Part shown: in pieces, positions 46,282-56,339 of the stretch
Numbering within the stretch: position 1 is the stretch's first letter
Layout of the letters: every line of letters starts with the position of its first letter
NCBI GenBank assembly: GCA_003164675.1
Contig: PLTX01000063.1
Coordinates: 71,318 to 135,317, forward strand
From: Verrucomicrobiota bacterium
GTDB lineage: Bacteria > Verrucomicrobiota > Verrucomicrobiia > Palsa-1439
DNA: 64,000 bases
Reading direction: 5' to 3'
Made by a program: the position numbers and the translations under genes
The notes under the pieces: model-generated
The model's input: only the letters and a program-made list of their open reading frames with translations
Databases searched by the model: none
Told to the model about the DNA's origin: nothing

Positions 46282-49200
46282 ATGATCAAACGAATCATCG
46301 AATTCAGCGCGCACAATCGTCTTCTCGTGGTCCTGCTCGTGGCCGCCGCGGTGGCGTATTCATTCTATACGATGAAGAATATCCGGTTGGATGCAATCCC
46401 CGACCTCAGCGACACGCAGGTGATTGTGTTTACGAAGTGGGACCGCAGCCCGGACATCGTGGAAGATCAGGTCACCTATCCGATCATTTCCGCACTGCTC
46501 GGCGCGCTGCGCGTGAAGGCCATCCGTGGCTCCAGCGATTTTGGATTTTCGTATGTGTACGTGATTTTCGAGGACGGTACCGACCTCTACTGGGCGCGCA
46601 GTCGGGTGAATGAGTATCTCTCGAAAATCACCGGCCAATTGCCGGCGGGGGTCACACCAGAACTCGGTCCGGACGCGACGGGTGTGGGTTGGGTTTATCA
46701 ATATGCGCTGGTGGACAAGTCAGGCAAACAGAGCCTCGCCGATTTGCGGAGTTACCAGGATTGGGTGTTGCGGTACGCGTTGCAAAGCGTGCCCGGCGTT
46801 GCCGAAGTTGCGGGGTTGGGCGGGTTCCAGAAGCAATATCAGGTGACAGTTGATCCGGTGAAACTGCAGGCATTCGGGGTTGGCGTTGTTGAAATCATGG
46901 ACGCCATCAAACGCAGCAACAACGAGGTCGGCGGCCGCCTCATCGAGTGGAACGGCAAGGAATTCATGGTGCGCGGGCGGGGCTACGTCAAGTCGACCGA
47001 TGATCTCGGCCAGATCGCCGTCAAGGCAACCAAGGCGGGCACACCGGTGTTGTTGCGTGACGTGGCCGATATCACACTCGGGCCGCAGATCCGGCGCGGC
47101 GTTGCCGATCTCAATGGCGACGGCGATGTCGTCGGCGGGATTGTGGTCATGCGCCACGGGGAGAATGCGCTCAATGTCATCGAGCGCGTGAAGGCGAAGT
47201 TGAAAGAGTTGAAGGCCTCCATGCCGGAAGGCGTCGAGGTCGTTTCCACCTACGACCGTTCCGAACTGATTCAGCGGTCGATCGACAACTTGAAGGACAA
47301 CCTGATCATGGAAATGATCATTGTCAGTTTCGTGATCCTGTTTTTCCTCTGGCACATCCCCTCGGCGATTGTGCCGATCATTACCATTCCCGTCTCCGTC
47401 GCCCTTGCGTTCATCCCGATGTATTTCATGGGAATCACGTCGAACATCATGAGCCTCGCCGGGATCGCGATTTCAATCGGCGTGCTCGTGGACGGCGCAA
47501 TTGTCGAGGTCGAGAACGCCTACAAGAAACTCGAACGCTGGCAGGAAGAAGGCGGGCAGGGCGATTTTCACAAAATCCGCCTGGAAGCCCTGATGGAGGT
47601 CGGGCCGTCGGTCTTCTTCTCGTTGTTGGTGATTGCGGTGGCGTTTTTGCCTGTGTTCACTCTCGTCGATCAGGAAGGTCGACTCTTCAAACCGCTGGCT
47701 TACACGAAGACGTTGGCGATAGCATTGGCAGCATTGCTGGCCATCACTCTGGACCCGGCGGTGCGCATGCTGTTCACGCGGATGGAGCCGTTTAGAGTTC
47801 GTCCGCGTTGGCTCGCGAAGCTGATGGACGGGGTGTTCGTCGGGAAATATTACCCCGAGGAGAAACATCCTGTCAGCCGCGTGTTGTTCTGGTTGTATGA
47901 GAAGCCGTGCCGGCTCGTGTTGCGTCATCCGAAGACAACCATTGTGCTGGCGGCGGTAATTGTGGCCACGACCGTCCCCGTCTATCTCAAGCTCGGTCAC
48001 GAATTCATGCCGCCGCTAAATGAGGGGTCGATCCTCTACATGCCGACAACGTTCCCCGGCATCTCGGTGACCGAGGCCCAGCGGTTGATGGAAACGCAGG
48101 ATCGCATCCTGAAACAGTTTCCCGAGGTCGTTTCGGTTCACGGCAAAGCAGGGCGGGCTGACACATCGACCGATCCCGCGCCATTCTCGATGATGGAAAC
48201 AGTCATCCAACTCAAACCGATGTCCGAGTGGCGACCAAAACCGCGGTTCTTTTCCTCGTGGCCGAAACCATTGCGGGCGATGCTGGGGCGCATCTGGCCC
48301 GAACACATTTCGCAGGAAGACCTCATCAACGAGATGGACAGTGCGGTGCAGATTCCCGGCAGCGTCAATGCCTGGACCATGCCGATCAAGAATCGCATCG
48401 ACATGCTCGCCACGGGAATCCGCACACCGGTCGGCGTCAAGGTCTTTGGGTCCAATCTCGACGAAATCCAGCGCATCGGTGAGCGCGTCGAGGGCATTCT
48501 TCGCAACGTGCCGGGCACGCGCAGCATTTTCGCCGAACGCGCCGCGGGCGGTTATTTCGTGGACATCACACCAAATCGTGAAGCGATTGCGCGGTACGGT
48601 CTCACCATCGAAGACGTCCAGAACGTCATCATAACCGCCATCGGCGGTGAGACGATTTCCACGACCATCGAAGGGCGTGAGCGTTACTCGATTAATCTGC
48701 GTTACCCACGTGATTTGCGAAGCGATTTGGATCAGCTGGAGCGCATGTTGGTCATGGCGCCGATGGGGCGTCAGGTTCCGTTGAAAGAGTTGGCCGAAAT
48801 TTCGCTGGTCAACGGCCCGTCGATGATTCGCGACGAGAACGGAATGCTCGCGGGCTACGTGTACGTGGATATTACGGGACGCGATGTGGGCGGTTACGTC
48901 GAAGACGCGAAGCGGGCGGTGGCAGCGGAATTGAAACTGCCGACAGGCTACTCGATCGTCTGGAGCGGACAATACGAGAACATGTTGCGCGTGCGTGAGC
49001 GGTTGAAGATGGTGTTGCCCGTGACCGTGGCGGTGATTTTCCTGTTGCTGTACGCCAACACGAGGTCCGGCTTCAAGGCGCTGATCGTCATGCTGGCCGT
49101 GCCGTTTTCGCTGGTCGGCGCGGCGTGGCTGTTGTGGTTGTTGAACTACAACGTTTCGATCGCCGTATGGGTCGGGATGATTGCGTTGATGGGGCTGGAC

Positions 49201-49539
49201 GCGGAGACGGGAGTGTTCATGTTGTTGTTTCTCGATTTGTCCTATGACGAAGCGAAGCGGAATGGAAAACTGCGCAATCTATCGGATCTGCACGAAGCGA
49301 TCATTCATGGCGCGGTGAAACGCATCCGTCCGAAGATGATGACCGTGGCGGCGGCGGCGATGGGGTTGATGCCGATCATGTGGTCAATCGGCAGCGGTGC
49401 GGACATGATGAAACGAATTGCCGCCCCGATGGTGGGTGGGTTGTTCACATCGTTCCTGATGGAATTGCTCGTCTATCCGGCGATTTATCTGTTGTGGAAA
49501 TGGCACAAAGAAGTGAAATCATCAGCGGCACAATCATGA
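46282..49539 (+). CDS. cusA: CusA/CzcA-type heavy-metal RND efflux pump
   Basis: MIKRIIEFSAHNRLLVVLLVAAAVAYSFYTMKNIRLDAIPDLSDTQVIVFTKWDRSPDIVEDQVTYPIISALLGA…; RND GGAxxDGA-like and DAETGVF motifs. Confidence 0.95.
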   Translation: MIKRIIEFSAHNRLLVVLLVAAAVAYSFYTMKNIRLDAIPDLSDTQVIVFTKWDRSPDIVEDQVTYPIISALLGALRVKAIRGSSDFGFSYVYVIFEDGTDLYWARSRVNEYLSKITGQLPAGVTPELGPDATGVGWVYQYALVDKSGKQSLADLRSYQDWVLRYALQSVPGVAEVAGLGGFQKQYQVTVDPVKLQAFGVGVVEIMDAIKRSNNEVGGRLIEWNGKEFMVRGRGYVKSTDDLGQIAVKATKAGTPVLLRDVADITLGPQIRRGVADLNGDGDVVGGIVVMRHGENALNVIERVKAKLKELKASMPEGVEVVSTYDRSELIQRSIDNLKDNLIMEMIIVSFVILFFLWHIPSAIVPIITIPVSVALAFIPMYFMGITSNIMSLAGIAISIGVLVDGAIVEVENAYKKLERWQEEGGQGDFHKIRLEALMEVGPSVFFSLLVIAVAFLPVFTLVDQEGRLFKPLAYTKTLAIALAALLAITLDPAVRMLFTRMEPFRVRPRWLAKLMDGVFVGKYYPEEKHPVSRVLFWLYEKPCRLVLRHPKTTIVLAAVIVATTVPVYLKLGHEFMPPLNEGSILYMPTTFPGISVTEAQRLMETQDRILKQFPEVVSVHGKAGRADTSTDPAPFSMMETVIQLKPMSEWRPKPRFFSSWPKPLRAMLGRIWPEHISQEDLINEMDSAVQIPGSVNAWTMPIKNRIDMLATGIRTPVGVKVFGSNLDEIQRIGERVEGILRNVPGTRSIFAERAAGGYFVDITPNREAIARYGLTIEDVQNVIITAIGGETISTTIEGRERYSINLRYPRDLRSDLDQLERMLVMAPMGRQVPLKELAEISLVNGPSMIRDENGMLAGYVYVDITGRDVGGYVEDAKRAVAAELKLPTGYSIVWSGQYENMLRVRERLKMVLPVTVAVIFLLLYANTRSGFKALIVMLAVPFSLVGAAWLLWLLNYNVSIAVWVGMIALMGLDAETGVFMLLFLDLSYDEAKRNGKLRNLSDLHEAIIHGAVKRIRPKMMTVAAAAMGLMPIMWSIGSGADMMKRIAAPMVGGLFTSFLMELLVYPAIYLLWKWHKEVKSSAAQS

Positions 49540-49652
49540 GAGCGATTGTCTTGATATTTTGCGTGGCGTTTGCCGCGAAAGCGCAGGCCGCAGCCTTCCC
49601 AAAGAGCCATGGCGGGCGAATTGTTGGCTTTCCGACGGTTTCCGCGAAATGA
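49536..49652 (+). CDS. Very short secreted peptide, coupled to cusA
   Basis: ATGA overlap; MRAIVLIFCVAFAAKAQAAAFPKSHGGRIVGFPTVSAK*. Confidence 0.35.
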   Translation: MRAIVLIFCVAFAAKAQAAAFPKSHGGRIVGFPTVSAK

Positions 49653-49744
49653 TTGGAACGTCTGAGCAAATTGATGCATCGTAATGTCAGAGTAGTTGGT
49701 GGCGAATTCTCATCAAAACCAAACAACCAACCGGAAGGACGTTC

Positions 49745-50101
49745 ATGAAGAAGTTCATGTTATGGAGTGTCATAGTTGCGGCCGCCGGTTTCATCGCCGT
49801 GCGGAGTGTGCAAGCCGCGGATGAAACCGTGATCGTCAAAGGCGAAGTGCTGGATATGGCCTGTTACCTCGACCACGGCGCCCATGGCGAGAAGCACGCT
49901 CAGTGCGCGGCCACGTGCATCAAGTCGGGTTTGCCGGTGGGCATCAAGGGCGAGGACGGGAAGACGTATCTGCTGATCGGTGACCACAAACCGCTCAACT
50001 CGACGTTGGCGCAATACGCCGGCAAAACGATCACCGTCAAGGGCAAGTTGGCCAGTCGTGACGGGATCAATATGATCGAGAACGCGGTAATCCAGAAGTA
50101 G
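49745..50101 (+). CDS. Secreted Cys/His-rich small protein
   Basis: Signal peptide; VLDMACYLDHGAHGEKHAQCAATCIKSGLPVGIKGEDGKTYLLIGDHKPLN. Confidence 0.75.
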   Translation: MKKFMLWSVIVAAAGFIAVRSVQAADETVIVKGEVLDMACYLDHGAHGEKHAQCAATCIKSGLPVGIKGEDGKTYLLIGDHKPLNSTLAQYAGKTITVKGKLASRDGINMIENAVIQK

Positions 50102-50139
50102 CTAGGATTCGGTGAAACGCCGGGCGCTCCGCGCCAAGG

Positions 50140-50649
50140 ATGACTGAATTGCACGACTTCCTACAGCAGCTTCGGCAGCCCGAGTATGTTCACGTGCTGC
50201 TCAATCCGATTCCGGTCTACGCCATGGCGAGCGGGATACTGGCGCTGGTCGTCGCGTTGATCCTGCGGAGTCGACCGGCTCAGGTCACGGCATTTGTGGT
50301 GGTGATTTTCGCGGCGCTTTCGGTGTGGCCCGTGGGAGAATTTGGCGAGCGCGCCTCCGACCGCGTGTATTCCATGTCGAACAAGGAGGCGCAGCAATGG
50401 CTCGACGTTCACATGCATCGCGCCGACCTCGGGGAATGGGTGTTTTACGTGACGGCGGCCATTGCGGCGGCGGCGCTGGTGGTGCCGCGGTTTCGTCCGC
50501 GCACGCAGTTGCCGTTGGCGCTCGCGACGCTCGTGTTTGCGCTGGCCTCGCTGGGCGTGGGCGGGTGGATCAGTCAAGCGGGCGGGAAGGTGCGCCATTC
50601 GGAATTCCGCGACGGCCCGCCGCCGAACCCGGTGCCGCACGAAGAATAG
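50140..50649 (+). CDS. Four-TM membrane protein (DUF2231-like)
   Basis: PIPVYAMASGILALVVALILRS…VYSMSNKEAQQWLDVHMHRADLGEWVFYVTAAIAAAALVV. Confidence 0.65.
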   Translation: MTELHDFLQQLRQPEYVHVLLNPIPVYAMASGILALVVALILRSRPAQVTAFVVVIFAALSVWPVGEFGERASDRVYSMSNKEAQQWLDVHMHRADLGEWVFYVTAAIAAAALVVPRFRPRTQLPLALATLVFALASLGVGGWISQAGGKVRHSEFRDGPPPNPVPHEE

Positions 50650-50710
50650 CATTAGAGGGCAACTCGCGCCGGCGGCCTCGGAGAACGCGCAAGCTTCGTA
50701 GATCGAATCT

Positions 50711-51520
50711 TCAATGACTTCTTTGTGCCACCGCTTTGAAAAAGGTGTAGCAAAACACGCCATCGGCATGTGTGGTTCGATACAGATCCTCGATGCCCTT
50801 GTCAAAATCAGCTCGGCTGATGATTCCGGCGTCGACAGCTGAATCGCGGACGCCTTCGATCATGGCGGTGAAGGTCTTCTTGGTAAAGCCGTCCACCAAC
50901 TCCGGCTTGCTGGAATCGACATAGACCATTCGCGGCGAGACGCGGATCGATCCAAATCCAGCAATGTGCAGGAGGGGGTAGAGTTCCCGGCCGATCTCGG
51001 CATTGCCGCCGGCCCTTCTCTGGAGTTCGATCTGGCATTGGATCGCTTTATGGGCTGACTCGCTGTCGGGGTGAAAACAGGCCGAACCGTGATCGCCTTC
51101 GATGACCGTGATGGTGCCGCCGATCGTAAGGAGGTTTTTGAGCGCCTGTAACGCCTCTACTGGCCGGGACAAATGCTCCAGCACGAAGCACACAAAGACG
51201 TGGTCGAACGACTCCGGACCGAAAGGCAAATGAAAGATATCAGCCTGCTGGAACTGCACATTCGTCAGACCGGCGGATTCTGCTTTCCCTTTTGCTTCGG
51301 CAAGGGAACTTTCCGATATGTCGACGGATGTGATCAGCGCGCGCGGGCTGTTTCGCGCCAGCGTGAGTGTCTGAGCGCCAACGCCACAACCGGCTTCCAG
51401 GACCCGGCTCCCCGCGGGATAGGAGGTGTCGGAGTGCAACAACTCAATCAGCGTGGCGGCCTGGTCCTGCAGACGCGTGTTCTCTCGTTGATCGTATCCG
51501 TGAACGTAAGGAGCATCCAT
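50711..51520 (-). CDS. SAM-dependent class I methyltransferase
   Basis: SRVLEAGCGVGAQTLTLARNSPRALITSVDISESSLAEAKGKA…FDHVFVCFVLEHLSRPVEALQALKNLLTIGGTITVIEGDHG. Confidence 0.92.
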   Translation of the reverse strand: MDAPYVHGYDQRENTRLQDQAATLIELLHSDTSYPAGSRVLEAGCGVGAQTLTLARNSPRALITSVDISESSLAEAKGKAESAGLTNVQFQQADIFHLPFGPESFDHVFVCFVLEHLSRPVEALQALKNLLTIGGTITVIEGDHGSACFHPDSESAHKAIQCQIELQRRAGGNAEIGRELYPLLHIAGFGSIRVSPRMVYVDSSKPELVDGFTKKTFTAMIEGVRDSAVDAGIISRADFDKGIEDLYRTTHADGVFCYTFFKAVAQRSH

Positions 51521-51608
51521 GGTTTCACCTTGCTTATGTGGGACGGAAATTACAGTACACAGTTCGATGCCGGGCACAACGTGATTTTGTGCGGTGCATT
51601 GCGCCGGG

Positions 51609-52124
51609 TCAGGCCTTCGGGCGAAGCAAATCGACGTACGCGCCATCGATCAACTGTTGCGGGGAGATGCCGAGGCGGGCCAGCAATTCATGAGCGACCT
51701 TGACTCCGGACTCGGTGGTTTCGCCCTCCGAAAGAACCACTTCCAGTTCGAGGAAATCGCCGAGCCCTTCGACTCGGTCCAGATGAATCCGCGTTCGTCC
51801 CGCCATGAACAGCGTGCGGTGCTTTCGAACGCGGCCACATTGTCCATACGCAAGCGAGAGAGCTTCACGGAGCGTGTTGGGCGATGCCGTTCGGGAGATG
51901 ACATAAAACGACTCTTTCGGGCCGGCTTGGTCGGGGCGCTGGTAGAAAATCAATTCCCCCGCCGTTTCCGAGAACGCACGGAGCTTCAATCGGCCATTCG
52001 GACAGGAGAAAAACGTGTCGTCTTGAACAATCTCGGTCGGCCCGTCGTCGGCAATCGCCCGGGCGCGCGGCAACAGCTTCTCGACACTCTTGATCCGCGC
52101 CTTGATCTCAATGTTTCTGGCCAT
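51609..52124 (-). CDS. CYTH domain (class IV adenylate cyclase-like) protein
   Basis: NIEIKARI N-terminus (ExExK-like), RLKLR, …LDRVEGLGDFLELEVVL. Confidence 0.88.
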   Translation of the reverse strand: MARNIEIKARIKSVEKLLPRARAIADDGPTEIVQDDTFFSCPNGRLKLRAFSETAGELIFYQRPDQAGPKESFYVISRTASPNTLREALSLAYGQCGRVRKHRTLFMAGRTRIHLDRVEGLGDFLELEVVLSEGETTESGVKVAHELLARLGISPQQLIDGAYVDLLRPKA

Positions 52125-52273
52125 GCGGAGAGATTACCTGACGACCAGCGTTTCTGCACACAAAGATTGGCCGGCCTGGCTTGGTGATTATGTGCGCAGA
52201 GCTGCTGGTAGATCGCCTGTCCAGACCGCCTCCCCGCTTTGGACGATTTGCGAACCTTGCGGTTTGGACTCTT

Positions 52274-52325
52274 GCGCAGGCAATCTACGCATACGTTGAC
52301 CTCTCCAGCCGCGACAATCGCCTTT
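52274..52325. repeat. Dispersed repeat R2 copy 1 (copy 2 at 61297-61348)
   Basis: TGCGCAGGCAATCTACGCATACGTTGACCTCTCCAGCCGCGACAATCGCCTT vs TCCGCAGGCAATTGACGCATACATTGACCTGTCCCGCCGCGACAATCGCCTT. Confidence 0.85.
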
Positions 52326-52498
52326 ACGCGCAGGGAGCAACATCAGAGATTCTTCGCTTCGCTTCAGAATGACAGAAGGACGGGAATCACAGCGAGACTG
52401 GCAAGCGGGGCGCTGGCGCTACGATTCCACCGCATCCGGGGCAAGCTCAGGAGGCACGGCGACGGAGCGCTGCGGCTACAAGCAGACAAGGGAAATGG

Positions 52499-52575
52499 GC
52501 TCCCCGCTTGGGACGATTTGCGAACCTTGCGGTTTGAACTTCCGAGGGCTTGCCGTTGCGCCGTTGGCAAATCTT
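52499..52575. repeat. Dispersed repeat R1 copy B (copy A 52230-52271, copy C 58889-58965)
   Basis: Shared GGACGATTTGCGAACCTTGCGG core; copies B and C share a longer tract through GAACTTCCGAGGG…GGCAAATC. Confidence 0.85.
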
Positions 52576-52692
52576 CGGCGCGTTTGCGCCACCAGCAAGT
52601 CTGTGGCGCGTCTCGTCTGATAAGCGTCTAAAGGTCATCATGAAGAAGGCTTCGGTTATGGCACACTGGCCCGCCGCCGCCTGCCGGCCGAG

Positions 52693-53664
52693 TTGCCGAC
52701 GATCTTGCAGGCGCTCGAAGTGTATCGCCCGCAGTTGAAAGCCGTCGCCGTGGAGTCGACCTTCAACTGGTACTGGTTGGTCGACGGCCTGCAAGCGGCG
52801 GGCTACCCGGTGCACCTGGCCAACCCGGCCGCGATGCAGCAGTACAGCGGGTTGAAACAGACCGACGACGAAACCGACGCGCTGTGGCTGGCGGAGATGT
52901 TGCGACTGGGTATTCTGCCCACGGGTTACATCTACCCGAAAGCGGAGCGGCCCGTGCGCGACATGTTGCGCCGCCGCCTGCTCATTGGGCGTCAGGCCAC
53001 ACAGACGTTGCTGAGTTTACAATCGATGGTGACGCGCCACACGGGCCAATCGGTCGGCGCAACGAAGTTGCAAGACTGGAGGTCGGCGGAAGTGCGGGCC
53101 ACGTTTGCGGATGCGTACTCCCAACAAACGGCGACCGCGCTGTTGGAGTTGCTCGGCGATCAACGGCGCATTCAACACAGCTTGGAGAAACAGGTGCTGG
53201 CGATGGCCAAACCAACCACGCCGTTTCAACGACTGGTCAGTCTGCCCGGCATCGGCCAGATTCTGGGGATGACGATCGCGCTGGAGACCGGGCCAATTGC
53301 GCGGTTTGCCAGCGCGGGCGACCATGCCTCGTATTGGCGTACGGTCAACAGCCGTTGCCAGTCCGCCGGCAAGAAGAAGGGCCAGAACAATCGCAAGAAC
53401 GGCAACCAATACCTGGCCTGGGCGTATGTGGAGGCGGCGCATTTCGCCCAACGCTACAGTCCGCGGGCGCACGCGTGGTTTGCCAGCAAAACCGCCCGCG
53501 TCGGCCGGGTCGTGGCGATCAAGGCCCTGGCCTGCAAGTTGGCCAAGGCCGCCTTCTATGTGCTGCGCAACCAGGTGGACTTCAACGAGGACAAGCTGTT
53601 TGGATCCGTGACCGACGGCGACCGCAAGCCCGTGCCGAGTCTGGTGCAGAACCGATCCGTCTGA
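52693..53664 (+). mobile_element. IS110-family transposase remnant, 5'-truncated
   Basis: ALEVYRPQLKAVAVESTFNWYWLVDGLQAAGYPVHLANPAAMQQYSGLKQTDDETDALWLAEMLRLGILPTGYIYP…LVSLPGIGQILGMTIALETGPIARFASAGDHASYWRTV; N-terminal catalytic Asp segment missing. Confidence 0.88.
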
Positions 53665-54045
53665 TTGGGAGCGGTCGCCGTCACACTTTCACTGTCCGCG
53701 AGGATCGACTGTTTTGTCTGCATCGCCAGCCCTGCCGAGTTGGACGTACCGCCGCTTGGGCTACGAGCCATGGATCTGTGATCTGCACGCAATGGACACG
53801 ATGCGGTACTGAGATTTTTCTGGGCCCGCACGGGGGACCGGGATCGGATCGCTCCGGGTCAACCCCCGCGATCCGCTCCAGAACCAGATGGGTGACTGCA
53901 CAAAACAGCGATACGAAACAACCCAGACGCCAACAGCGAACTCGGGGCGCAGTGCGAGGTTCAACCGAAGAAGAAACAAGCGAGGCTGGTAAAGCCAGTG
54001 CAGGGAACTTTTGTCTTGATCGGAACCTTTAATGGGAGACTCGGC

Positions 54046-56235
54046 TTACTGGCGAGCTTGCAGTCGCGCGAGCGCGTTCTGCGCTTGGGTGAGATCGGGT
54101 TTGATCCGTAGCGCCTGCTCGTACTGTAGAATCGCCTCCGGCACCCGGCCCACCTGCGCTAGAGCGTTTCCCAGATAGCAGTGGACTTCGGCGAGATCGG
54201 GTTTGATCCGCAGGGCTTGCTCGTAGTGGGCGATGGCGTCCTTGATCTTACCCGTTTGCGCCAAAGCGAACCCCAAGTTGTTGTGCGCCTCGGCGAAATC
54301 GGGTTTGATCCGCAGGGCCTGCTCGTAGTGGGCGATGGCTTCCTCGATCTTACCCGTTTGCGCCAAAGCGATCCCCAGATTGTTGTGCGCCCCGACATCA
54401 TCGGGCTTGATCCGCAGAACCTGCCGGTAGTGTTCCATAGCCTCTTCAGGCTTGCCGGTCTGATACAAAGCGGCCCCGAGGTTGTTGTGCGCATCGGGGT
54501 AATCGGGTTTGATCCGCAGGGCCTGCTCGTAGTGGGCGATGGCCTCCCTCACCCGGCCCGTTTGCTGCAAGGCGAGCCCCAGATTGTAGTGCGCCTCGGC
54601 GTCATCGGGATTGATCCGCAAGACCTGCTCGAAATGGGCGATGGCTTCTTCGATCTTACCGATTTGCGCCAAAGCGATCCCGAGGTTGTAGTGCGCATCG
54701 GCGTCATTGGGATTGATCCGCAGGGCCTGCTCGAAATGTTCCACCGCCTCCGGCACCTTGCCCAAGTCCATCAGGGCCGCTCCAAAATTGCAATGCGCCT
54801 GCGCGGAATCACTATTCATTCGCAGCGCTTGCTCGTCCTGCGCTATGGCCTCCTGTGAACGGCCCAACCGACCCAGCGCACGCCCCAGCGTCATATGCGA
54901 GTAACTCCGCTCCGGCGCAATTTCGACATCCCGTTGCGCGTATTCGAGTGCCTCACTGGCCCTTCCTTGATCCAATAATGTCTGCGCGAGCGCCCGAATG
55001 TCGAATTCCGAGTCCGGGAATTTCGCCAATATCGCTCGCTGCAACGTTTCGTCGTCGTGCCAGTCCGGTATCAGACCACGAGTGCCCACCGCGAACAGAC
55101 ACAGTTCACACCCCAGTAATCCGACCAACACGCCCCGTGCCGCCATCGTGGAACGCCGCCATATCCACACCCCTGCTCCGCCAACCAACAGCAGCGGCGG
55201 CAGCACTGCCACGTAGGCATACCGTGTCGCCATTCCCCGCGTCTGTATCAGACCGGAGACAGGAAGAACAAACGCGAGGTACGCTCCCCAGGCTGCCGTC
55301 AACCACGGCAGACGCGACCGGCCCCACACGGCCAATGCCGTGATCATCCCGACGCTCAGCACCGACGCCAAGACCGGCCACTGCTCAAGTGAAAGACCCT
55401 GGTGCAACGGATAGGTCGGCGACAAATCCACCGGCCAGACCAGCTTCCACAGGTAGAACGTCAGGCTCTGACACATCAATAAGACGCGTTGCGAGAGCAA
55501 GACTGTCTCCCACGGAACGGTTCCGCGGCTCACGGTGATCGTCGTCGCCACCCCCACGACTCCCGCGACGACAATCATCACTGCCTTTTCCCAAAACAAC
55601 CGTTTCCACCCGAGCCGCTCGTGGCGCCGTAGCGGGTAGTAATCCATCGCCAGCATCACGAACGGCAGCGACACCGCCATCGGTTTGCTCAACACCGCTG
55701 CCACAAACAATCCCCACACTAACCAACGACGCGACCCTGCGGCATACGCCCACAGGCTGCCGATCCCAAATGTCGTGCACAACAATTGCGTTCGTCCCGA
55801 CATCCACGCCACCGATTCCGTTTGCAAGGGATGAATCGCAAACACCATCGCCACCCACAGGGCCACCATCAATCGCTCGCCAGTGCTCAGCGACACCGCC
55901 CCCAACAGCGTCCACAGGAATCCGAACACGAGCGCGGCATTGAGCGCGTGCAAGAACACGCCGGTCGCGTGATGACCCGCCGCATTCTTTCGCCATATCT
56001 GGTAGTCCAGAACATGGGATAACCGCGGCAACGGATGGTAGTACGGCTCCCTTTCTGTAAACGCCCATTTCACGGCGTTCCACGTCAGGCCCTTCAGTTG
56101 CACGGAATGTTGCAGATACTCCGCATCGTCCATTCGCGTGAGAAACCCGCCGTGGACACTCGGCCAATACAGCCAGACAGTGACCGCAAAAATCACCAGC
56201 GCCATTCCAACCAGTTTTATGCGGCTGACATTCAT
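54046..56235 (-). CDS. TPR-tailed GT-C-like membrane protein (TMTC-like architecture), copy 1
   Basis: TM region with MDDAEYLQHS and IHPLQTESVAWMSGRTQLL; C-terminal TPRs AHYNLGIALAQIGKIEEAIAHFEQVLRINPDD repeated; ends AQNALARLQARQ. Confidence 0.88.
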   Translation of the reverse strand: MNVSRIKLVGMALVIFAVTVWLYWPSVHGGFLTRMDDAEYLQHSVQLKGLTWNAVKWAFTEREPYYHPLPRLSHVLDYQIWRKNAAGHHATGVFLHALNAALVFGFLWTLLGAVSLSTGERLMVALWVAMVFAIHPLQTESVAWMSGRTQLLCTTFGIGSLWAYAAGSRRWLVWGLFVAAVLSKPMAVSLPFVMLAMDYYPLRRHERLGWKRLFWEKAVMIVVAGVVGVATTITVSRGTVPWETVLLSQRVLLMCQSLTFYLWKLVWPVDLSPTYPLHQGLSLEQWPVLASVLSVGMITALAVWGRSRLPWLTAAWGAYLAFVLPVSGLIQTRGMATRYAYVAVLPPLLLVGGAGVWIWRRSTMAARGVLVGLLGCELCLFAVGTRGLIPDWHDDETLQRAILAKFPDSEFDIRALAQTLLDQGRASEALEYAQRDVEIAPERSYSHMTLGRALGRLGRSQEAIAQDEQALRMNSDSAQAHCNFGAALMDLGKVPEAVEHFEQALRINPNDADAHYNLGIALAQIGKIEEAIAHFEQVLRINPDDAEAHYNLGLALQQTGRVREAIAHYEQALRIKPDYPDAHNNLGAALYQTGKPEEAMEHYRQVLRIKPDDVGAHNNLGIALAQTGKIEEAIAHYEQALRIKPDFAEAHNNLGFALAQTGKIKDAIAHYEQALRIKPDLAEVHCYLGNALAQVGRVPEAILQYEQALRIKPDLTQAQNALARLQARQ

Positions 56236-56339
56236 GCAAACCAAAAATAGCTGGCTTCCCCACGAATCCAATCACACGTCCCGCCCACACGCAATCGAGA
56301 ATACTCTTTGTGTTTCGCTCCGCTGACGCTGCGCTCGGC

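Noticed and set aside
52884-54032. 382-aa plus-strand ORF over the IS110 gene
   Set aside because: Alternative frame of the transposase with low-complexity composition; the overlapping frame matches IS110.
54181-54858. Plus-strand ORF with periodic FDPQGLLVVGDG repeats
   Set aside because: Antisense shadow of the TPR array; the minus frame has canonical TPR motifs.
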